Notes: generated by a model not told the origin, from the letters alone. Shown: positions 17,834-28,458, counted from the first letter of the stretch. The stretch: DNA of 64,000 bases from Thiomonas sp. (GCA_027443745.1 DAIAZB010000395.1:3989-67988), one strand, 5' to 3'. Translations and numbers: made by a program.

Positions 17834-19431
17834 CAGAGATCGTCTCCGATCACGATGCCGAGTCGACCACATTCGCCGCGCACCTGATCGCGCGCGGTAG
17901 CGAGCCGCTCCTTAGACAGTTCGGGCATGAACACGCCGATATAGTCGTCAATGGCGGCCTCGCGATCGAAGATATCGACGTTCCGGTAGCGGTTGGCCAC
18001 ATTCTGCCGCAGTGCACGGCTTCCAATCGCTAGACCCAATCGAGCCGACATTGTTTCAGCCTCGTCCGGATCAGTCAGATAGCGAAAATCCTTCGAGCCC
18101 GGTTCCGGCGACAGCAATTCTATGTCGGCGCTGATGATCACATCCCGCCCGGCCTTGAGAAAGGCGATGTAGGTCTCGATGTTTTCCTCCAGCAACGCCT
18201 CGTTCATCCCCAAATGCCCCAGAACGAATCCCGCCTTGATCGCTACGCCATGCGTGCGTGCGTTGTGCAGAGCGCGCAGATTGGCGTCGGCCATCCGATG
18301 CGCTGCCGCCACCGGATCCTTGTTCCGCAGCGGCTTGTTGAGCGCCTGCAGAGAACGCGCGGCGCCTGCGTCGACGCCCACGAACAGAATGCGAAAACCG
18401 ATCTCGCGCATAGCTTTCAGTACTTGCTCCTTCTCCATACCGTCTGCGCGCGCGTAGCCAACTAAGACCGGGCGCTCGTCCACCGGCAACGCGCACCACC
18501 ATCGCGGCGGCGAGTCCGCCATGTCGAACATCAGCCGTGCGAACGTGAGCGGCAGCTCGTCGGCCGTAACGTACAGGTAATCGTAGCCCGCCTCCCATGC
18601 GCCTCGTACGGCGGACCATGCGTGGTCTGCTGGCAGTTCGTTCTTCCACATGTTGCCGTACTGAATCGAGCAGAATGAACAGGCGTCGTCGCCGCTGAAC
18701 TTGATGCAGCCGCGCCCGATTTCGACAGGCACTCCCTTGTGCACCTGCCGCCCAGTCAGCGCCAGGATCCGCCGGGCGAGACGTCGGGTGAAATTCTCGG
18801 TGTAGACGGCGGTATGCGGCAAGGTACGGTCGATCAAACCGTAGTCGATGACGCGGTTCACAGGCTCACGAATCGCCGGATCGGCAACGATCCTCCCGGA
18901 TTCCAGGCGAACCGAACCGGGATAGAAGCTGGCGGCTCGTGACTGCTGCCGATCCCTCAGGAAATCGACCAAGCCGCCATACACTTCGTTGCCGACAAAT
19001 CCGCAATCGATCAGCTCACCGTGGCGATCGAGAATCTCTCGGCTCAATGCCGTGAAATGATCGTTACCGATCACGATCGAGATATGCGGATCGATGGATT
19101 TGACTGCGCGGGCGATCCGGATCGCGGCTTCATAATTGGCCGTGATCGCACTGAGACAAACGGCGAGTGTGCGGCTGGCCCGCTCGCGAATAGCTGCAAG
19201 AATATGTTCGAGCGGATGAATCACGCCATCGACGTAACAGCCTTCGAAGCCCGGAAGCGCATCGACATAAGAAGCCAGTGACAGGATGCCGAGGTGCGGG
19301 AAATTGGCCCAGTCGGTATGTTGAATGCCCTTCGATACGACGATGTCGCTCGCTTCGCCCACGTCGTCAGCATCCAGATCATTGCTGTTCGGCGGATTGA
19401 CGAAGAATACGACTACCCTCGGCTCGCTCAT
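17833..19431 (-). CDS. B12-binding-type radical SAM protein
   Basis: The product has 532 residues. The N-terminal 160 residues have the cobalamin-binding-like fold of this class (VVVFFVNPPNSN, HLGILSLASYVDALP), and the radical SAM core follows. The cluster cysteines are Cys242, Cys251 and Cys254 in RGCIKFSGDDACSFCSIQYG, a CX8CX2C spacing rather than CX3CX2C. Such enzymes methylate or rearrange unactivated carbons; the substrate is unknown. The start at ATG 19431 was chosen because the upstream frame is non-conserved. A lux-box-like dyad at 19533-19552 lies about 100 bp upstream. It is coupled to the LysE gene. Confidence 0.82.
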   Translation of the reverse strand: MSEPRVVVFFVNPPNSNDLDADDVGEASDIVVSKGIQHTDWANFPHLGILSLASYVDALPGFEGCYVDGVIHPLEHILAAIRERASRTLAVCLSAITANYEAAIRIARAVKSIDPHISIVIGNDHFTALSREILDRHGELIDCGFVGNEVYGGLVDFLRDRQQSRAASFYPGSVRLESGRIVADPAIREPVNRVIDYGLIDRTLPHTAVYTENFTRRLARRILALTGRQVHKGVPVEIGRGCIKFSGDDACSFCSIQYGNMWKNELPADHAWSAVRGAWEAGYDYLYVTADELPLTFARLMFDMADSPPRWWCALPVDERPVLVGYARADGMEKEQVLKAMREIGFRILFVGVDAGAARSLQALNKPLRNKDPVAAAHRMADANLRALHNARTHGVAIKAGFVLGHLGMNEALLEENIETYIAFLKAGRDVIISADIELLSPEPGSKDFRYLTDPDEAETMSARLGLAIGSRALRQNVANRYRNVDIFDREAAIDDYIGVFMPELSKERLATARDQVRGECGRLGIVIGDDL

Positions 19432-19532
19432 GGCGCGATTCTCTCGATATTGTGGATATTCGGTCGGCGCACGCCTCAGCTCGCAGTGTCTCCCCCGATG
19501 TCGCAAATGTAAGAGAAAGTCCTTTAGCCGGA

Positions 19533-19552
19533 ACCTGTCAGCCATGACAGGC
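19533..19552 (-). promoter_or_regulatory. Lux-box-like operator upstream of radical SAM gene
   Basis: The 20-bp site ACCTGTCAGCCATGACAGGC has the CTGT-N8-ACAG dyad of lux boxes. It shares 12 of 16 core positions with the site at 31522-31541 before luxI. It lies 101 bp upstream of the radical SAM start, and GC-rich arms (CCGGA/TCCGG) extend the dyad. Binding by the LuxR at 32042 is inference. Confidence 0.65.
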
Positions 19553-19618
19553 TCCGGCAATACGCGTGCTGTTCTGATCGGAATACGGCGTTCCGCTGTA
19601 CCGCCAGTTCGCGGGCCA

Positions 19619-21523
19619 CCCAAGTTCGACGTTTCCTGGCGGCGATTTCGGTCAGAAGTCCAGTCATGGCAAGACTTTAGGTGTGTTTTTTCCTCTTACG
19701 CTGTAGTGACACGTCATTTCTTGGAACATTCGCTTTAGCGATCTTTCCTGCGATATAGTGGCGACATGTTCGTCAAGCTCACCCGCTCCGGATCGCGCAG
19801 CTACGTCAAGCTTGTGGAGGCGTACCGCGATGACCAGGGGGTCTCCCGCCAGCGCATCGTGGCCACGCTTGGCCGCCTGGAGCAGGTGCGCACCGGCGGG
19901 GCCGATGCCCTGATTCGGGGTCTGCACCGCGTCATCGACGGCGAGGAGCCGCAGGCGCCCTCGGTGCGCTTTGCCCCGGCGCTGGCGGTGGGCGACACCT
20001 GGATGCTGCACGCGCTGTGGCACAAGCTGGGCTGGGACGAGGCGTACCGCCGTGTCCTGCGCAATGCCCACGGCGCCTTCGACGCCGAGCGGCTGCTGCG
20101 GGTGATGGTGTTCAACCGCCTGTGCGACGCGACGTCCAAGCTCGGCGTGCTGCGCTGGCTGGAGGGCACGCGCGTGCCGGGGGTCGACAACGCCTCGGTC
20201 ACCCATCAGCGCCTGCTGCGCACCATGGACACCCTGGCCGAGCGCGGTGAGGCGATGCAACGCGCTCTGGCGGCGGTGTTGCGGCCGCTGGTCGATCAGG
20301 ATCTGTCGATCGTGTTCTACGACATGACCACCATCGGCGTCGAGGGGCACAGCGAGATGCCCGGCGAGATCCGCCAATTTGGCATGTCCAAGGACGGCGG
20401 CATCCGCCGGCAGGTCATGCTCGGCGTCGTGCAGACCGCTGAAGGCTTGCCCATCGCGCACCGCGTCTGGGAGGGCAACACGGCCGAGGCCCCGACGCTG
20501 CATGCGGTGGTCGACGAGATCCTGGCCCTGTACCCCGTTAAGCGCATCGTGCTGGTGGCCGACCGCGGCCTGCTCAGCCTGGACAACCTGGAATGGCTGC
20601 AGGCGGTGCGCATCGGCAAGACGGCCCAGCCCCTGGAGTTCATCCTGGCCGTGCCCGGTCGCCGCTACGGAGAGTTCACCGAAATCCTCAGCCCCTTGCA
20701 TGCCGAGCATTGCGCGCCAGCGAAGGACGAGGTCATCGGCGAAACCGCCTGGAAGGGTCTGCGCCTGGTCTGGGCTCACGACCCGCAGGCCGCAGCCCAG
20801 CAAAGCCGGACGCGGCGCGAGACCATCGAGACCGTCACGCGGCAGGCCGAGCAGCGTGCCGGCAAGCTCGACGCCCAGGACGCCGGATCGACCTTCAAGG
20901 GCCGGCGCCTGAGCGACTCGGGCGCCAAGGCGTGGCTGTACCGTGCCGTCAGCGATGCGCACCTGGGCTCGATCGTCAAGGTCGATCTGCAGTCGGATCT
21001 CTTCACCTACGTCATCGACGAGGCCGCTCTGACGCGGGCCGAACTCAACGATGGCAAGCTGCTGCTGGTGACGAACACCGCCGATCTCGATCCCGCCGAG
21101 GTGATCGCGCTACAAGTCGCTGGCCGACATCGAGCGGGGATTCCGGGTGCTCAAGTCCGAGATCGAGATCGCCCCGGTGTTCCATCGCCTGCCTGATCGC
21201 ATTCGGGCTCACGCGTTGATCTGCTTCATGGCGCTGGTGCTGTACCGCGTGCTGCGCATGCAACTCAAGGCCGCCGACAGCCCCTATTCCCCGGAACGAG
21301 CCCTCGAAATCGTTCGCCACATCCAGCTCCACCAGGTGCGCATCGCCGGCCAGGGCGCCGCCAGCGGCCTGACCGACCTGAGCCCCGAGCAGCTCGCCTT
21401 GTTCGGCCAACTTCAACTCGACACCCCCACCAAAGAGCCCTTCGACATCGCCCCGTAGTGCCAATTTCAATCGCCGGAACATCGGCGAATCAATGGCTTG
21501 CGCAAAAATATGTCGAACTCGGG
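19619..21523 (+). mobile_element. IS1634-family insertion sequence, right copy
   Basis: This 1905-bp copy has the same ends as the left one: CCCAAGTTCGAC at 19619-19630 and the inverted CCCGAGTTCGAC at 21512-21523. The flanks are GGGCCA (19613-19618) and GGGCCT (21524-21529), so a 5-bp duplication GGGCC is present. It is inverted relative to the left copy. Its transposase is frameshifted. Confidence 0.88.
19766..21458 (+). pseudogene. IS1634-family transposase, frameshifted
   Basis: The gene matches the intact copy at 15368-17062 almost throughout. At about 21110 the codons for VIARYKSLADIERGFRVLK are disrupted: a GCGCGC run is two bases shorter, so the first frame ends at 21196. The remaining third, starting with LKSEIEIAPVFHRLPDR, continues in another frame to 21458. 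The element could still be moved in trans by the intact copy. Confidence 0.88.
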
Positions 21524-21960
21524 GGGCCTGGGCGACATGGCCCGGCTTCCGGATCGCGTGAGCATCCTGCGCTTTCGGCACCTGTTGGAACAGCACGATC
21601 TGGCGCCGAAGATGCTCGAAGCCGTGAACGCCACGCTGGCGGCCAAGGGGCTGCTGCTCAAGGAAGGCACGGCGATCGATGCCACGCTGATCGCCGCGCC
21701 CAGCTCGACCAAGAACGGCACCGGCACGCGCGACCCGGAGATGCACCAGACCAAGAAGGGCAACCAGTGGCACTTCGGCATGAAGTGCCACATCGGCGTC
21801 GACGCCGACAGCGGCCTGGTGCACACGGTGGTGGGTACCGCGGCCAACGTCAACGACGTGACCCAGGCGCATGCGCTTGTCCATGGCGAGGAAGCCGATG
21901 TGTTCGACGATGCCGGCTACCAGGGCGTCGACAAGCGCGAGGACACGCAGGACCATCGGC
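21524..21960 (+). pseudogene. IS5-family transposase fragment
   Basis: The frame encodes the middle of an IS5-family transposase, including [20 protein letters not shown] and [19 protein letters not shown] and the FDDAGYQGV region. The N-terminus is cut by the IS1634-family copy and the C-terminus is lost after VDKREDTQ at about 21960. The next 220 bp to trpC contain no gene I can support and probably hold the end of this relic and the trpC 3' region. Confidence 0.78.
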
Positions 21961-22183
21961 CGCCACCAGACGCCCCTGATTGCGATCAGCCAGGACCATC
22001 GCGGTACCTTCCCTCCTTCAAGACTGCGCCGCAGAGAGTCTGGGGCTTGGCCTTAATCGGGAGGGCGGAAACGGGGGGATGCTCGTCCGGGATCAATCGC
22101 GCGTAAAAGTTTCGTCCGAAAGCGGCAATCAGAACTCCTGGTGACCACGGATTTAGTGCTCGAAGTCATGCTGCCTGGACGCA

Positions 22184-22975
22184 TCAGCGTGGAACAAGAA
22201 ATTCCCTAGTGATTTTTTCTATGTTGTCAACTTTGAGCAAACTCTCACCGATGAGAAATGCGTGAATGCCAGCATCTGCGAGCCGATGAACGTCGGAAGG
22301 GCCTGAAATCCCACTCTCACTTATCGCAAGCCGACCTGGCTCAAAAAGCGCAAAAAGCCGAATTGAAGTAGTCAGATCGGCCTCGAATGTCCCGAGGTCC
22401 CTGTTGTTGATTCCTATCAACTGGGATTTCATGCCCATCGCCCGAGCAAGCTCTCGCTCATCGTGAATTTCGATCAGGACGTGCAAGCCAAGTTCTATTG
22501 CTGCCGCCTCAAGCTCATGGGCCAGAACCTCATCGACCATTGCAAGGATAATCAGAATGCAATCGGCATGCATCGCACGCGATTCAACAACCTGGTACGG
22601 GTCGATAAGAAAGTCCTTGCGCAGGACAGGCAAATCCACTTCGCCCTTGGCCATCTGGACGAATTCGGGATCGCCTTGGAAGAACGTGCGGTCGGTCAGA
22701 ACCGACAGGCACGCTGCGCCGCCATCGCGGTAGGATTGAGCGATCCGACGGACGTCGAAATCCTTACGCAAAAGGCCCTTCGACGGGCTCGCCTTTTTCA
22801 TCTCTGCAATCAATGCAAGAGACCCTTCGAAATAGTGGTTGGCGATCGCCCTAGTGAAGTTTCGCGGCGGTGTCTGCCCGCGAACAGCGGCGTCGAGCGC
22901 GGCTCGAGGTCTTAGACGTTTGGCCTCGATGATCTCCTCTATCTTCTTCTCCCTGATCTTCTGCAAGATGTTCAT
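22184..22975 (-). CDS. trpC: Indole-3-glycerol phosphate synthase
   Basis: This 263-residue TIM barrel is a full-length IGPS, which closes CdRP to indole-3-glycerol phosphate. Key stretches are present: [13 protein letters not shown] (catalytic lysine), [24 protein letters not shown] and AISESGIS. It is the last gene of the operon; its ATG overlaps the trpD stop by four bases (ATGA). No other trp genes (trpE, trpG, trpF, trpAB) are nearby, so it is unlikely to serve tryptophan supply alone. The base composition is lower in GC than the backbone. Confidence 0.93.
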   Translation of the reverse strand: MNILQKIREKKIEEIIEAKRLRPRAALDAAVRGQTPPRNFTRAIANHYFEGSLALIAEMKKASPSKGLLRKDFDVRRIAQSYRDGGAACLSVLTDRTFFQGDPEFVQMAKGEVDLPVLRKDFLIDPYQVVESRAMHADCILIILAMVDEVLAHELEAAAIELGLHVLIEIHDERELARAMGMKSQLIGINNRDLGTFEADLTTSIRLFALFEPGRLAISESGISGPSDVHRLADAGIHAFLIGESLLKVDNIEKITREFLVPR

Positions 22976-24018
22976 CTTTGTCCCACATCATTGTCGGCAG
23001 TGGGGTATCCATTGGAGACGCGAACGAGCCGCTCGAGACATGCGAGTGCACGGCCCCCGTCAAGCGAACTGCGCGCCGTTGTCATTGCCTCCTCCCAGTC
23101 TTGCGCCATCCCGCTTGCAATCAGCGCCGCAGCTGCGTTGAAAAGTGCTACGTCCCGATAGGCGCCGGGCTTTCCGCCCAGCACCTCTCGCAGAGCGGCC
23201 GCGTTGTGCTCGTTGTCGCTACCTTTAAGGTCTGCCAGTCGGGCTCGCGAAAGCCCCACATCCTCAGGCGAAATCTCGAATCTCCTGATCTCGCCGCCAG
23301 CGAGCATGGCGACCTGCGTAGGACCGGTTAGCGTAATCTCGTCCAAACCATCATCGCCATGTACTACAAGGCAGCGCTCCGACCCGAGGTCACGCAATGC
23401 CTCCGCCATCGGCACAAGCCAGTCGATGGAGTAGACTCCAACCAAGTGGCGAGTGACGCCCGCAGGATTGATAAGCGGTCCCAGCAGATTGAAAATTGTC
23501 GGCATGGCCAGTTCGATCCTTGCTGGCATGACGGCTTTGAGCGCTGGATGATGCGCCGGGGCGAACATGAAGCCCAGTCCGGCTTCCAGAATGCAGCGGG
23601 ACACACCTATTGGCGTTTGGTCGATCGCGACGCCAAGTGCGACGAGGACATCAGCTGCCCCCGACTTCGAGGACACAGCACGATTTCCATGCTTGGCAAC
23701 CCGCACATCTGCGCCAGCCACAATAAAGGCTGCCGTGGTCGAAATGTTGAAGGTTCCGACGCTATCTCCCCCGGTGCCAACAATATCAACCGCCCCTGCA
23801 GGTGCATCAACGCGAACCATCTTCGGGCGCATAGCCTGAACGGCGCCAACAATCTCTTCAACTGTTTCACCGCGCAGTCTAAGACCCATGAGAAGGGCGC
23901 CGATCTGCGGTCCTGTGGCCTCGCCAGAGGTCATATAATCAAAAATTGTACGGGCTTCTTCCCTGCTGAAGCGCTCACCGCTTGCCAAGCGATTGAGAGT
24001 ACGTTTCAAATCGAGCAT
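22972..24018 (-). CDS. trpD: Anthranilate phosphoribosyltransferase
   Basis: The product has 348 residues and joins anthranilate to PRPP. The PRPP loop reads [15 protein letters not shown], followed by [21 protein letters not shown] and the [17 protein letters not shown] motif, all as in true TrpD. The start at ATG 24018 lies one base beyond the stop of the upstream flavoprotein gene, so it is tightly coupled; a longer frame overlaps that gene. Sequence style is like alphaproteobacterial TrpD. It may supply a pathway precursor or act as an insensitive duplicate of the host enzyme. Confidence 0.93.
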   Translation of the reverse strand: MLDLKRTLNRLASGERFSREEARTIFDYMTSGEATGPQIGALLMGLRLRGETVEEIVGAVQAMRPKMVRVDAPAGAVDIVGTGGDSVGTFNISTTAAFIVAGADVRVAKHGNRAVSSKSGAADVLVALGVAIDQTPIGVSRCILEAGLGFMFAPAHHPALKAVMPARIELAMPTIFNLLGPLINPAGVTRHLVGVYSIDWLVPMAEALRDLGSERCLVVHGDDGLDEITLTGPTQVAMLAGGEIRRFEISPEDVGLSRARLADLKGSDNEHNAAALREVLGGKPGAYRDVALFNAAAALIASGMAQDWEEAMTTARSSLDGGRALACLERLVRVSNGYPTADNDVGQR

Positions 24019-24019
24019 T

Positions 24020-26173
24020 TCATTGCCCCAATTCGTTCCGTTCGAGCGGATGATTATGGTCGCATCCGCGAAAGACGCCAATATCTTCAGGGAATCTCTG
24101 GTCCCAATCTGGTTGAGTGCTTTCACGCCGAAACGGCGGGCTGTCAGTCAGGCGGTTATCGAGTGTCCGCGCGAAGAGATGTCCTGAATAAACCGCTGCC
24201 GCAATGGTCCCTGGGGCATAGCAGTCACCAATTCTGACCACGCGCGGCCCCATTGCCGCCCGTGCGAGAAGATCAAAGAATAGGTCGTCGCACGGCACTT
24301 GCGATGTTACAAGCACTATCGCGTCAGCCATGATTGTGCGCGGACGCCCAGTAAAAACGCACGCGAGGTCGGCCTCGCCCGCCCTGACCTCTATCAATTG
24401 GGTTGAAACATGTACGGCCGAGCATTTTTCGAGCATGCGTCTCTGGATTCTTGGCTGCTCGGCAGTATTCGTTGTGAACGAAGACACCAAACTGTCTGGC
24501 GTGACGAAGGTCACATCACAGCCGCGCTCCACCAAGTACTCCGCGATCACCCCGCCCATATAGTAGTGATCGTCGTCAAACAGGACAACGCGCCCCTCTG
24601 GAAGTCGCCCAGCTAGGATGTCTTCGGGGGTGAAGATAGCAGTCAACTCAACGCCACGAAGCGGTTGCGTGAGGCTTCGCCCAATCCCATCGCTGCGCCA
24701 CTCTGCGCCAGTTGCAAGTGCAATCAGGGTGAAATCAGCCTCCAGAATGATTCCAGCCGTCACATCATTGTTTGGAAGTAGTGTGACATGTCGGTCTTTC
24801 TTTAGTTGCTCAAGCCGCCAGTCCACCACCCGTTGCCAAGCGCGTAGTCCGGGAAGCCTCGCCTCACGGCGCACGCGCCCTCCAAACTCGGGCGAGCGAT
24901 CAATCAATGTCGTCTCATAGCCACGCCGACCTAGCCATACCGCAGCCTCAAGCCCAGCTGGACCGCCACCCACGATGAGAACCCGGTCGCCTGTATCTTT
25001 CGCAGCGATCCGCTCTGGATGCCAGCCGCGCCGCCATTCTTCTCCAATTGTCGGGTTCTGGGTGCAGCGCAACGGTACGCTCAACTTATCGGACGCAATG
25101 CAAATATTGCAGCCGATGCATTCCCGTATGTCGTCGTAGGCGCCGGTGCGAATCTTTTCTGGCAGGAAGGGATCTGCGATTGACGGTCTCGCCGCGCCAA
25201 TCAGATCAAGTACCCCGGTGGAAATAAGCCAGAGCATCCGATCTGGCGAAGTATAGCGCCCGACACCAACAACGGGTTTGCCAGTTACCTTTTTCACGAA
25301 CCGAATATATTCCTCTTGAAACCCCTCTTCGCTGAAGCGCGATGACTGCCCGTCGTTCTCAAAGGAACTGATGTTGACATCCCATAGATCGGGTAAATGC
25401 GCCAGCATTTGGACGACGTCGCGCCCCTCACCTACGCAACTCAACCCTTCTGACCCGATTAACTCGTCCACGCCAAACCTAAGCGCAATAGCGCAGCGGT
25501 CTCCAACTGCGTCCTTCGCATCCTCGACAAGCTCTCTTAACAGCCGAACGCGATTTTCAAGACTTCCGCCGTAGCAGTCCGTGCGACGGTTATGGCGCCG
25601 CGACAAAAAATGCGCTGGCAAGGTCATATCGTGACCTGCATAGATATAGACAATATCAAAGCCTGCGCGCTTTGCATTTATTGCCGCAAGGCGGTGCCAA
25701 TGCCTGACGTTGCGAATGTCCTGTAGATCCATCTCGCGTGCCATTACCGGTGCATTGCTTCGAGTCGGCGTCAGCGACGGCGCTATAGGAATGGCGCGGG
25801 TCTCAAGGTTATGGACATGAAATCCGTTGTGCGCCAGTTCGATCCCGGCAAGCGCGCCATGCTTATGGATCTCGTCCACGGCACGCGCCAAGATCGGAAG
25901 GTCGTGCTGGTCCCAAAGTCTGAGCTCGCGCGGGTGACATCCTGAGTAATGCACATCACACTGCTCGGTGCAGACAGCCCCCCAACCACCCTCGGCCTTG
26001 ATGCCTCGCATCTGTGCCATTGCGCTGGGATGCACTCTGTTCATTCCGTTACAGTGGGGAACTTGATAGAACCGATTGCGGATCGTAACTGGCCCAATCT
26101 TAAGGGGTGTGAATAGTGGGGCGAACATCGGATCCGCCGCGCTATAGCTTGGTCGCGGAGCGGGATATTTCAT
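24020..26173 (-). CDS. Trimethylamine dehydrogenase-like iron-sulfur flavoprotein
   Basis: This 717-residue protein has an Old Yellow Enzyme-like FMN barrel, a 4Fe-4S site and an NAD(P)/FAD-like Rossmann domain. Cys41 in RFYQVPHC lies where trimethylamine dehydrogenase binds FMN covalently. Cys352, Cys355, Cys358 and Cys370 (CIGCNIC) form the cluster site, and a GGGPAG loop starts at about 402. The family oxidatively removes methyl or amine groups from small amines, passing electrons to ETF. The natural substrate here is unknown. The ATG overlaps the YggS stop by four bases. Confidence 0.88.
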   Translation of the reverse strand: MKYPAPRPSYSAADPMFAPLFTPLKIGPVTIRNRFYQVPHCNGMNRVHPSAMAQMRGIKAEGGWGAVCTEQCDVHYSGCHPRELRLWDQHDLPILARAVDEIHKHGALAGIELAHNGFHVHNLETRAIPIAPSLTPTRSNAPVMAREMDLQDIRNVRHWHRLAAINAKRAGFDIVYIYAGHDMTLPAHFLSRRHNRRTDCYGGSLENRVRLLRELVEDAKDAVGDRCAIALRFGVDELIGSEGLSCVGEGRDVVQMLAHLPDLWDVNISSFENDGQSSRFSEEGFQEEYIRFVKKVTGKPVVGVGRYTSPDRMLWLISTGVLDLIGAARPSIADPFLPEKIRTGAYDDIRECIGCNICIASDKLSVPLRCTQNPTIGEEWRRGWHPERIAAKDTGDRVLIVGGGPAGLEAAVWLGRRGYETTLIDRSPEFGGRVRREARLPGLRAWQRVVDWRLEQLKKDRHVTLLPNNDVTAGIILEADFTLIALATGAEWRSDGIGRSLTQPLRGVELTAIFTPEDILAGRLPEGRVVLFDDDHYYMGGVIAEYLVERGCDVTFVTPDSLVSSFTTNTAEQPRIQRRMLEKCSAVHVSTQLIEVRAGEADLACVFTGRPRTIMADAIVLVTSQVPCDDLFFDLLARAAMGPRVVRIGDCYAPGTIAAAVYSGHLFARTLDNRLTDSPPFRRESTQPDWDQRFPEDIGVFRGCDHNHPLERNELGQ

Positions 26174-26856
26174 ATGGAAAGCGGCTTGCGAGCGCCGAAA
26201 ATCGCACTGCCAACACGAACATGAGTCGCACCATGGGAAATCGCCAGAGCGAAGTCTTGGCTCATACCCATCGACAGGACACTGAGCCCGTTCTGTTGGG
26301 CGATGCTTGCTAGTTTCCGAAAATCATCGACCGGTTCACCTTTGGCTGGAGGAATACACATTAGGCCTACGACATGAAGGCCCAACTGGTCCCGGCATTC
26401 TGAGATCAAGCCGTCGGCTTGCTCAGGTAGGACACCGCTCTTCTGTGGCTCATAGCTTGTGTTCACTTGAATACAGATTGCAGGCGAACGCCCCTGTCTA
26501 TCGCGCTCCTTCGCGATAGCCGCAGCGAGGCTCAAACGATCGACTGACTGAATGACGTCAAAAAGAGCCACGGCGTCCCGCGCCTTCTTCGACTGAAGTG
26601 GTCCGATCATGTGGAGCTTGATCCCAGGATTGGCCTGGAGTAGGGCAGGCCATTTCGACCGAGCTTCCTCCAGTCTGTTCTCGCCGAAGACCCGCTGGCC
26701 AAGATCAATTGCTGATTGCAGCCTATCCGGCTCAACCGTCTTCGAGGCAGCGACCAGCGTCACATCCTCTAGCCGACGTCCACACGCAGCCGCAGTCTCT
26801 TGGATAGCGTTGCGGATACTCGATAGAGCCACTTCCAAATCAACTTTTCTATCCAT
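26170..26856 (-). CDS. YggS-family PLP homeostasis protein
   Basis: The 228-residue protein has the alanine-racemase-like barrel of YggS/PLPBP. The PLP lysine is present in LVAASKTVEP, and the other signatures FGENRLEEARSKW, MIGPLQSKKA and LSMGMSQDF are intact. The GPLQ form resembles alphaproteobacterial members. YggS balances B6 vitamers and amino acids in the cytosol. Together with the PNPOx at 28713 it suggests that this operon needs, or disturbs, PLP metabolism. It lies 34 bp after the B3/B4 gene and overlaps the flavoprotein gene. Confidence 0.93.
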   Translation of the reverse strand: MDRKVDLEVALSSIRNAIQETAAACGRRLEDVTLVAASKTVEPDRLQSAIDLGQRVFGENRLEEARSKWPALLQANPGIKLHMIGPLQSKKARDAVALFDVIQSVDRLSLAAAIAKERDRQGRSPAICIQVNTSYEPQKSGVLPEQADGLISECRDQLGLHVVGLMCIPPAKGEPVDDFRKLASIAQQNGLSVLSMGMSQDFALAISHGATHVRVGSAIFGARKPLSI

Positions 26857-26890
26857 ATTGCTTTTGCTCCACTGCTTGGCTCAAAGACCC

Positions 26891-27565
26891 TCAGTTGGAC
26901 GGCGGGTTTTCCTGAACGTCACATCCAGCTAGTGTGAAAGCCGAAGCCAGTTCCGCTGTCATCGCGCCAAGATCATCGACAGCCTTCTCATGAAGCGCCT
27001 CAGTAACAAGAAGCGCACGTTTTGTCATGCTGGAAACGGCCGACCGCCCGCTTTGCCTATGGACCCAACGCCGCGCATGGGCCCAGCCAGCAGAATCAGC
27101 AAAGATTACTTCGCCCGGCTCGGGATGCTCTTCAGTGCCGGCAAAAGTCACATACCTCTCATCGCCAATGGCGTAGCGGACGGTCAGTGTCCCCACGACC
27201 TGGTCGAGGTCAAAGACAGCGAGAGGAATCGCCCAAGCCGCCGACACCGCGTTGCAGAAATCGACAACAGGGTTTACCGCTGGAAGGTTTCCTTCCGTCC
27301 GCAAGCGCCTCAGAAGCGATTCAGCGGCGCATCGGTATTGCGTAGGCTTCAGACCCATCTGCGAATATGCCCCGCGCCAAGCCCGAATCTGTGGCATCTC
27401 ACTTTCAGACCCGACCGCAAGTCGGCCAAGCGCAGTGCGCAAATGCTGTGCGGCATCGAGCTTTGAGGGATCGAGTCGATCAACGTTAGTGAGCAGGACG
27501 ATACCCACGCTCAATGTCGAAAAATCGGCACGAAGGGCAGTATCGTGCTGAAAAATTGGCGTCAT
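26891..27565 (-). CDS. Stand-alone B3/B4 (PheRS beta-like) domain protein
   Basis: The 224-residue product matches the B3/B4 domain found in the beta subunit of phenylalanyl-tRNA synthetase, where it hydrolyses mischarged tRNA. Typical parts are MPQIRAWRGAYSQMGLKPTQ, NPVVDFCNAVSAAWAIPLAVFD and FADSAGWAHARRW. Free-standing versions are widespread, but their roles are poorly known. The ATG start at 27565 overlaps the exporter stop (ATGA). In this setting it may deal with tRNA mischarged by a non-protein amino acid, which is inference. Confidence 0.85.
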   Translation of the reverse strand: MTPIFQHDTALRADFSTLSVGIVLLTNVDRLDPSKLDAAQHLRTALGRLAVGSESEMPQIRAWRGAYSQMGLKPTQYRCAAESLLRRLRTEGNLPAVNPVVDFCNAVSAAWAIPLAVFDLDQVVGTLTVRYAIGDERYVTFAGTEEHPEPGEVIFADSAGWAHARRWVHRQSGRSAVSSMTKRALLVTEALHEKAVDDLGAMTAELASAFTLAGCDVQENPPSN

Positions 27566-28458
27566 ATAGCTCCACTCCTTCTTCTGACTGGAAGACTTAG
27601 CACAAGAATTGCCGCGATCACAGTGACCATACCCAATAACTGGGACAGTCCTATGGACTCCCCTAGAAACACTGCAGCAAGGGCTACGGCGGTAAGTGGC
27701 GCAATCGCAGTGAACGTTGCAGCTTCGCCCCCGCTGACGCGCGCAGCGCCCGCGTACCAAAGGAGGAAGCCCCCGACGGTCGGGATAAGCGCGTACCAAG
27801 CAATAGCCGCCAAGGCGGATATGGACAGATTGATCCTCTCCCAACCAAATGCAACGAAGGGAAGTGAGAACAGAAGCCCGAACGCAGTCATTACCGTCGA
27901 CTGCAGTAGCGGCGGCAACAGCACATCCATTCGCTTGTTCAGAAGGATGAAGGCACTCTCACAAATCACCGCCCCCAACACAAGGACCATCCCGACCAAC
28001 GAGCCATGTTCACGGCCAGTCCATGCAACGGACATCACGCCTATTGTGGCGAGCGTGACGCTCGCCGCAATCCTATAGTCCGATCGCTCGCGCAACACGA
28101 GCACTGCGAACAACGCAGAAACGGCGGGAAGCGTTCCAATCACAACACCAGCGGTCGCGGCTGGAAGAAAATTTAGTCCTGAAATTAACAAGACCGTATA
28201 CCCTACGCTCCCAGCGGCAGCTTGCAGAGCTAAAAGTCCCCAATCCCGCCGCCTGAGGCTTGGCATTCGCACATGCGACATGACAACAATCGCCAATAAG
28301 ATCGGTAGGGCAAGTGCAAATCGCATGGCGACAGCTGCAAAAGGTGGAATATTACCAGCAATTATCTTCGAGGCAATGACCGTTGAACCAACCGTCATCA
28401 TTGCAAGTGCGAGCAGGAGGTATCCGAAAAGGTGATCGGCCATTTTAAGCTTAGTCAT
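27562..28458 (-). CDS. EamA/DMT-family exporter
   Basis: This 298-residue inner-membrane protein has about ten hydrophobic segments in two EamA repeats (GSTVIASKIIAGNIPPFAAV and later GAVICESAFILLNKRM). The family exports amino acids and metabolites. An AGGAAG site precedes ATG 28458. The 254 bp upstream to the PNPOx gene contain no gene I can support, so a promoter could lie there. It is coupled to the B3/B4 gene. Confidence 0.88.
   Translation of the reverse strand: MTKLKMADHLFGYLLLALAMMTVGSTVIASKIIAGNIPPFAAVAMRFALALPILLAIVVMSHVRMPSLRRRDWGLLALQAAAGSVGYTVLLISGLNFLPAATAGVVIGTLPAVSALFAVLVLRERSDYRIAASVTLATIGVMSVAWTGREHGSLVGMVLVLGAVICESAFILLNKRMDVLLPPLLQSTVMTAFGLLFSLPFVAFGWERINLSISALAAIAWYALIPTVGGFLLWYAGAARVSGGEAATFTAIAPLTAVALAAVFLGESIGLSQLLGMVTVIAAILVLSLPVRRRSGAI

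Noticed and set aside
15303..21523. A single composite transposon carrying radical SAM and LysE genes
   Set aside because: Each copy has its own GGGCC target duplication and the outer flanks come from different elements (IS21 and IS5), so two separate insertions fit better.
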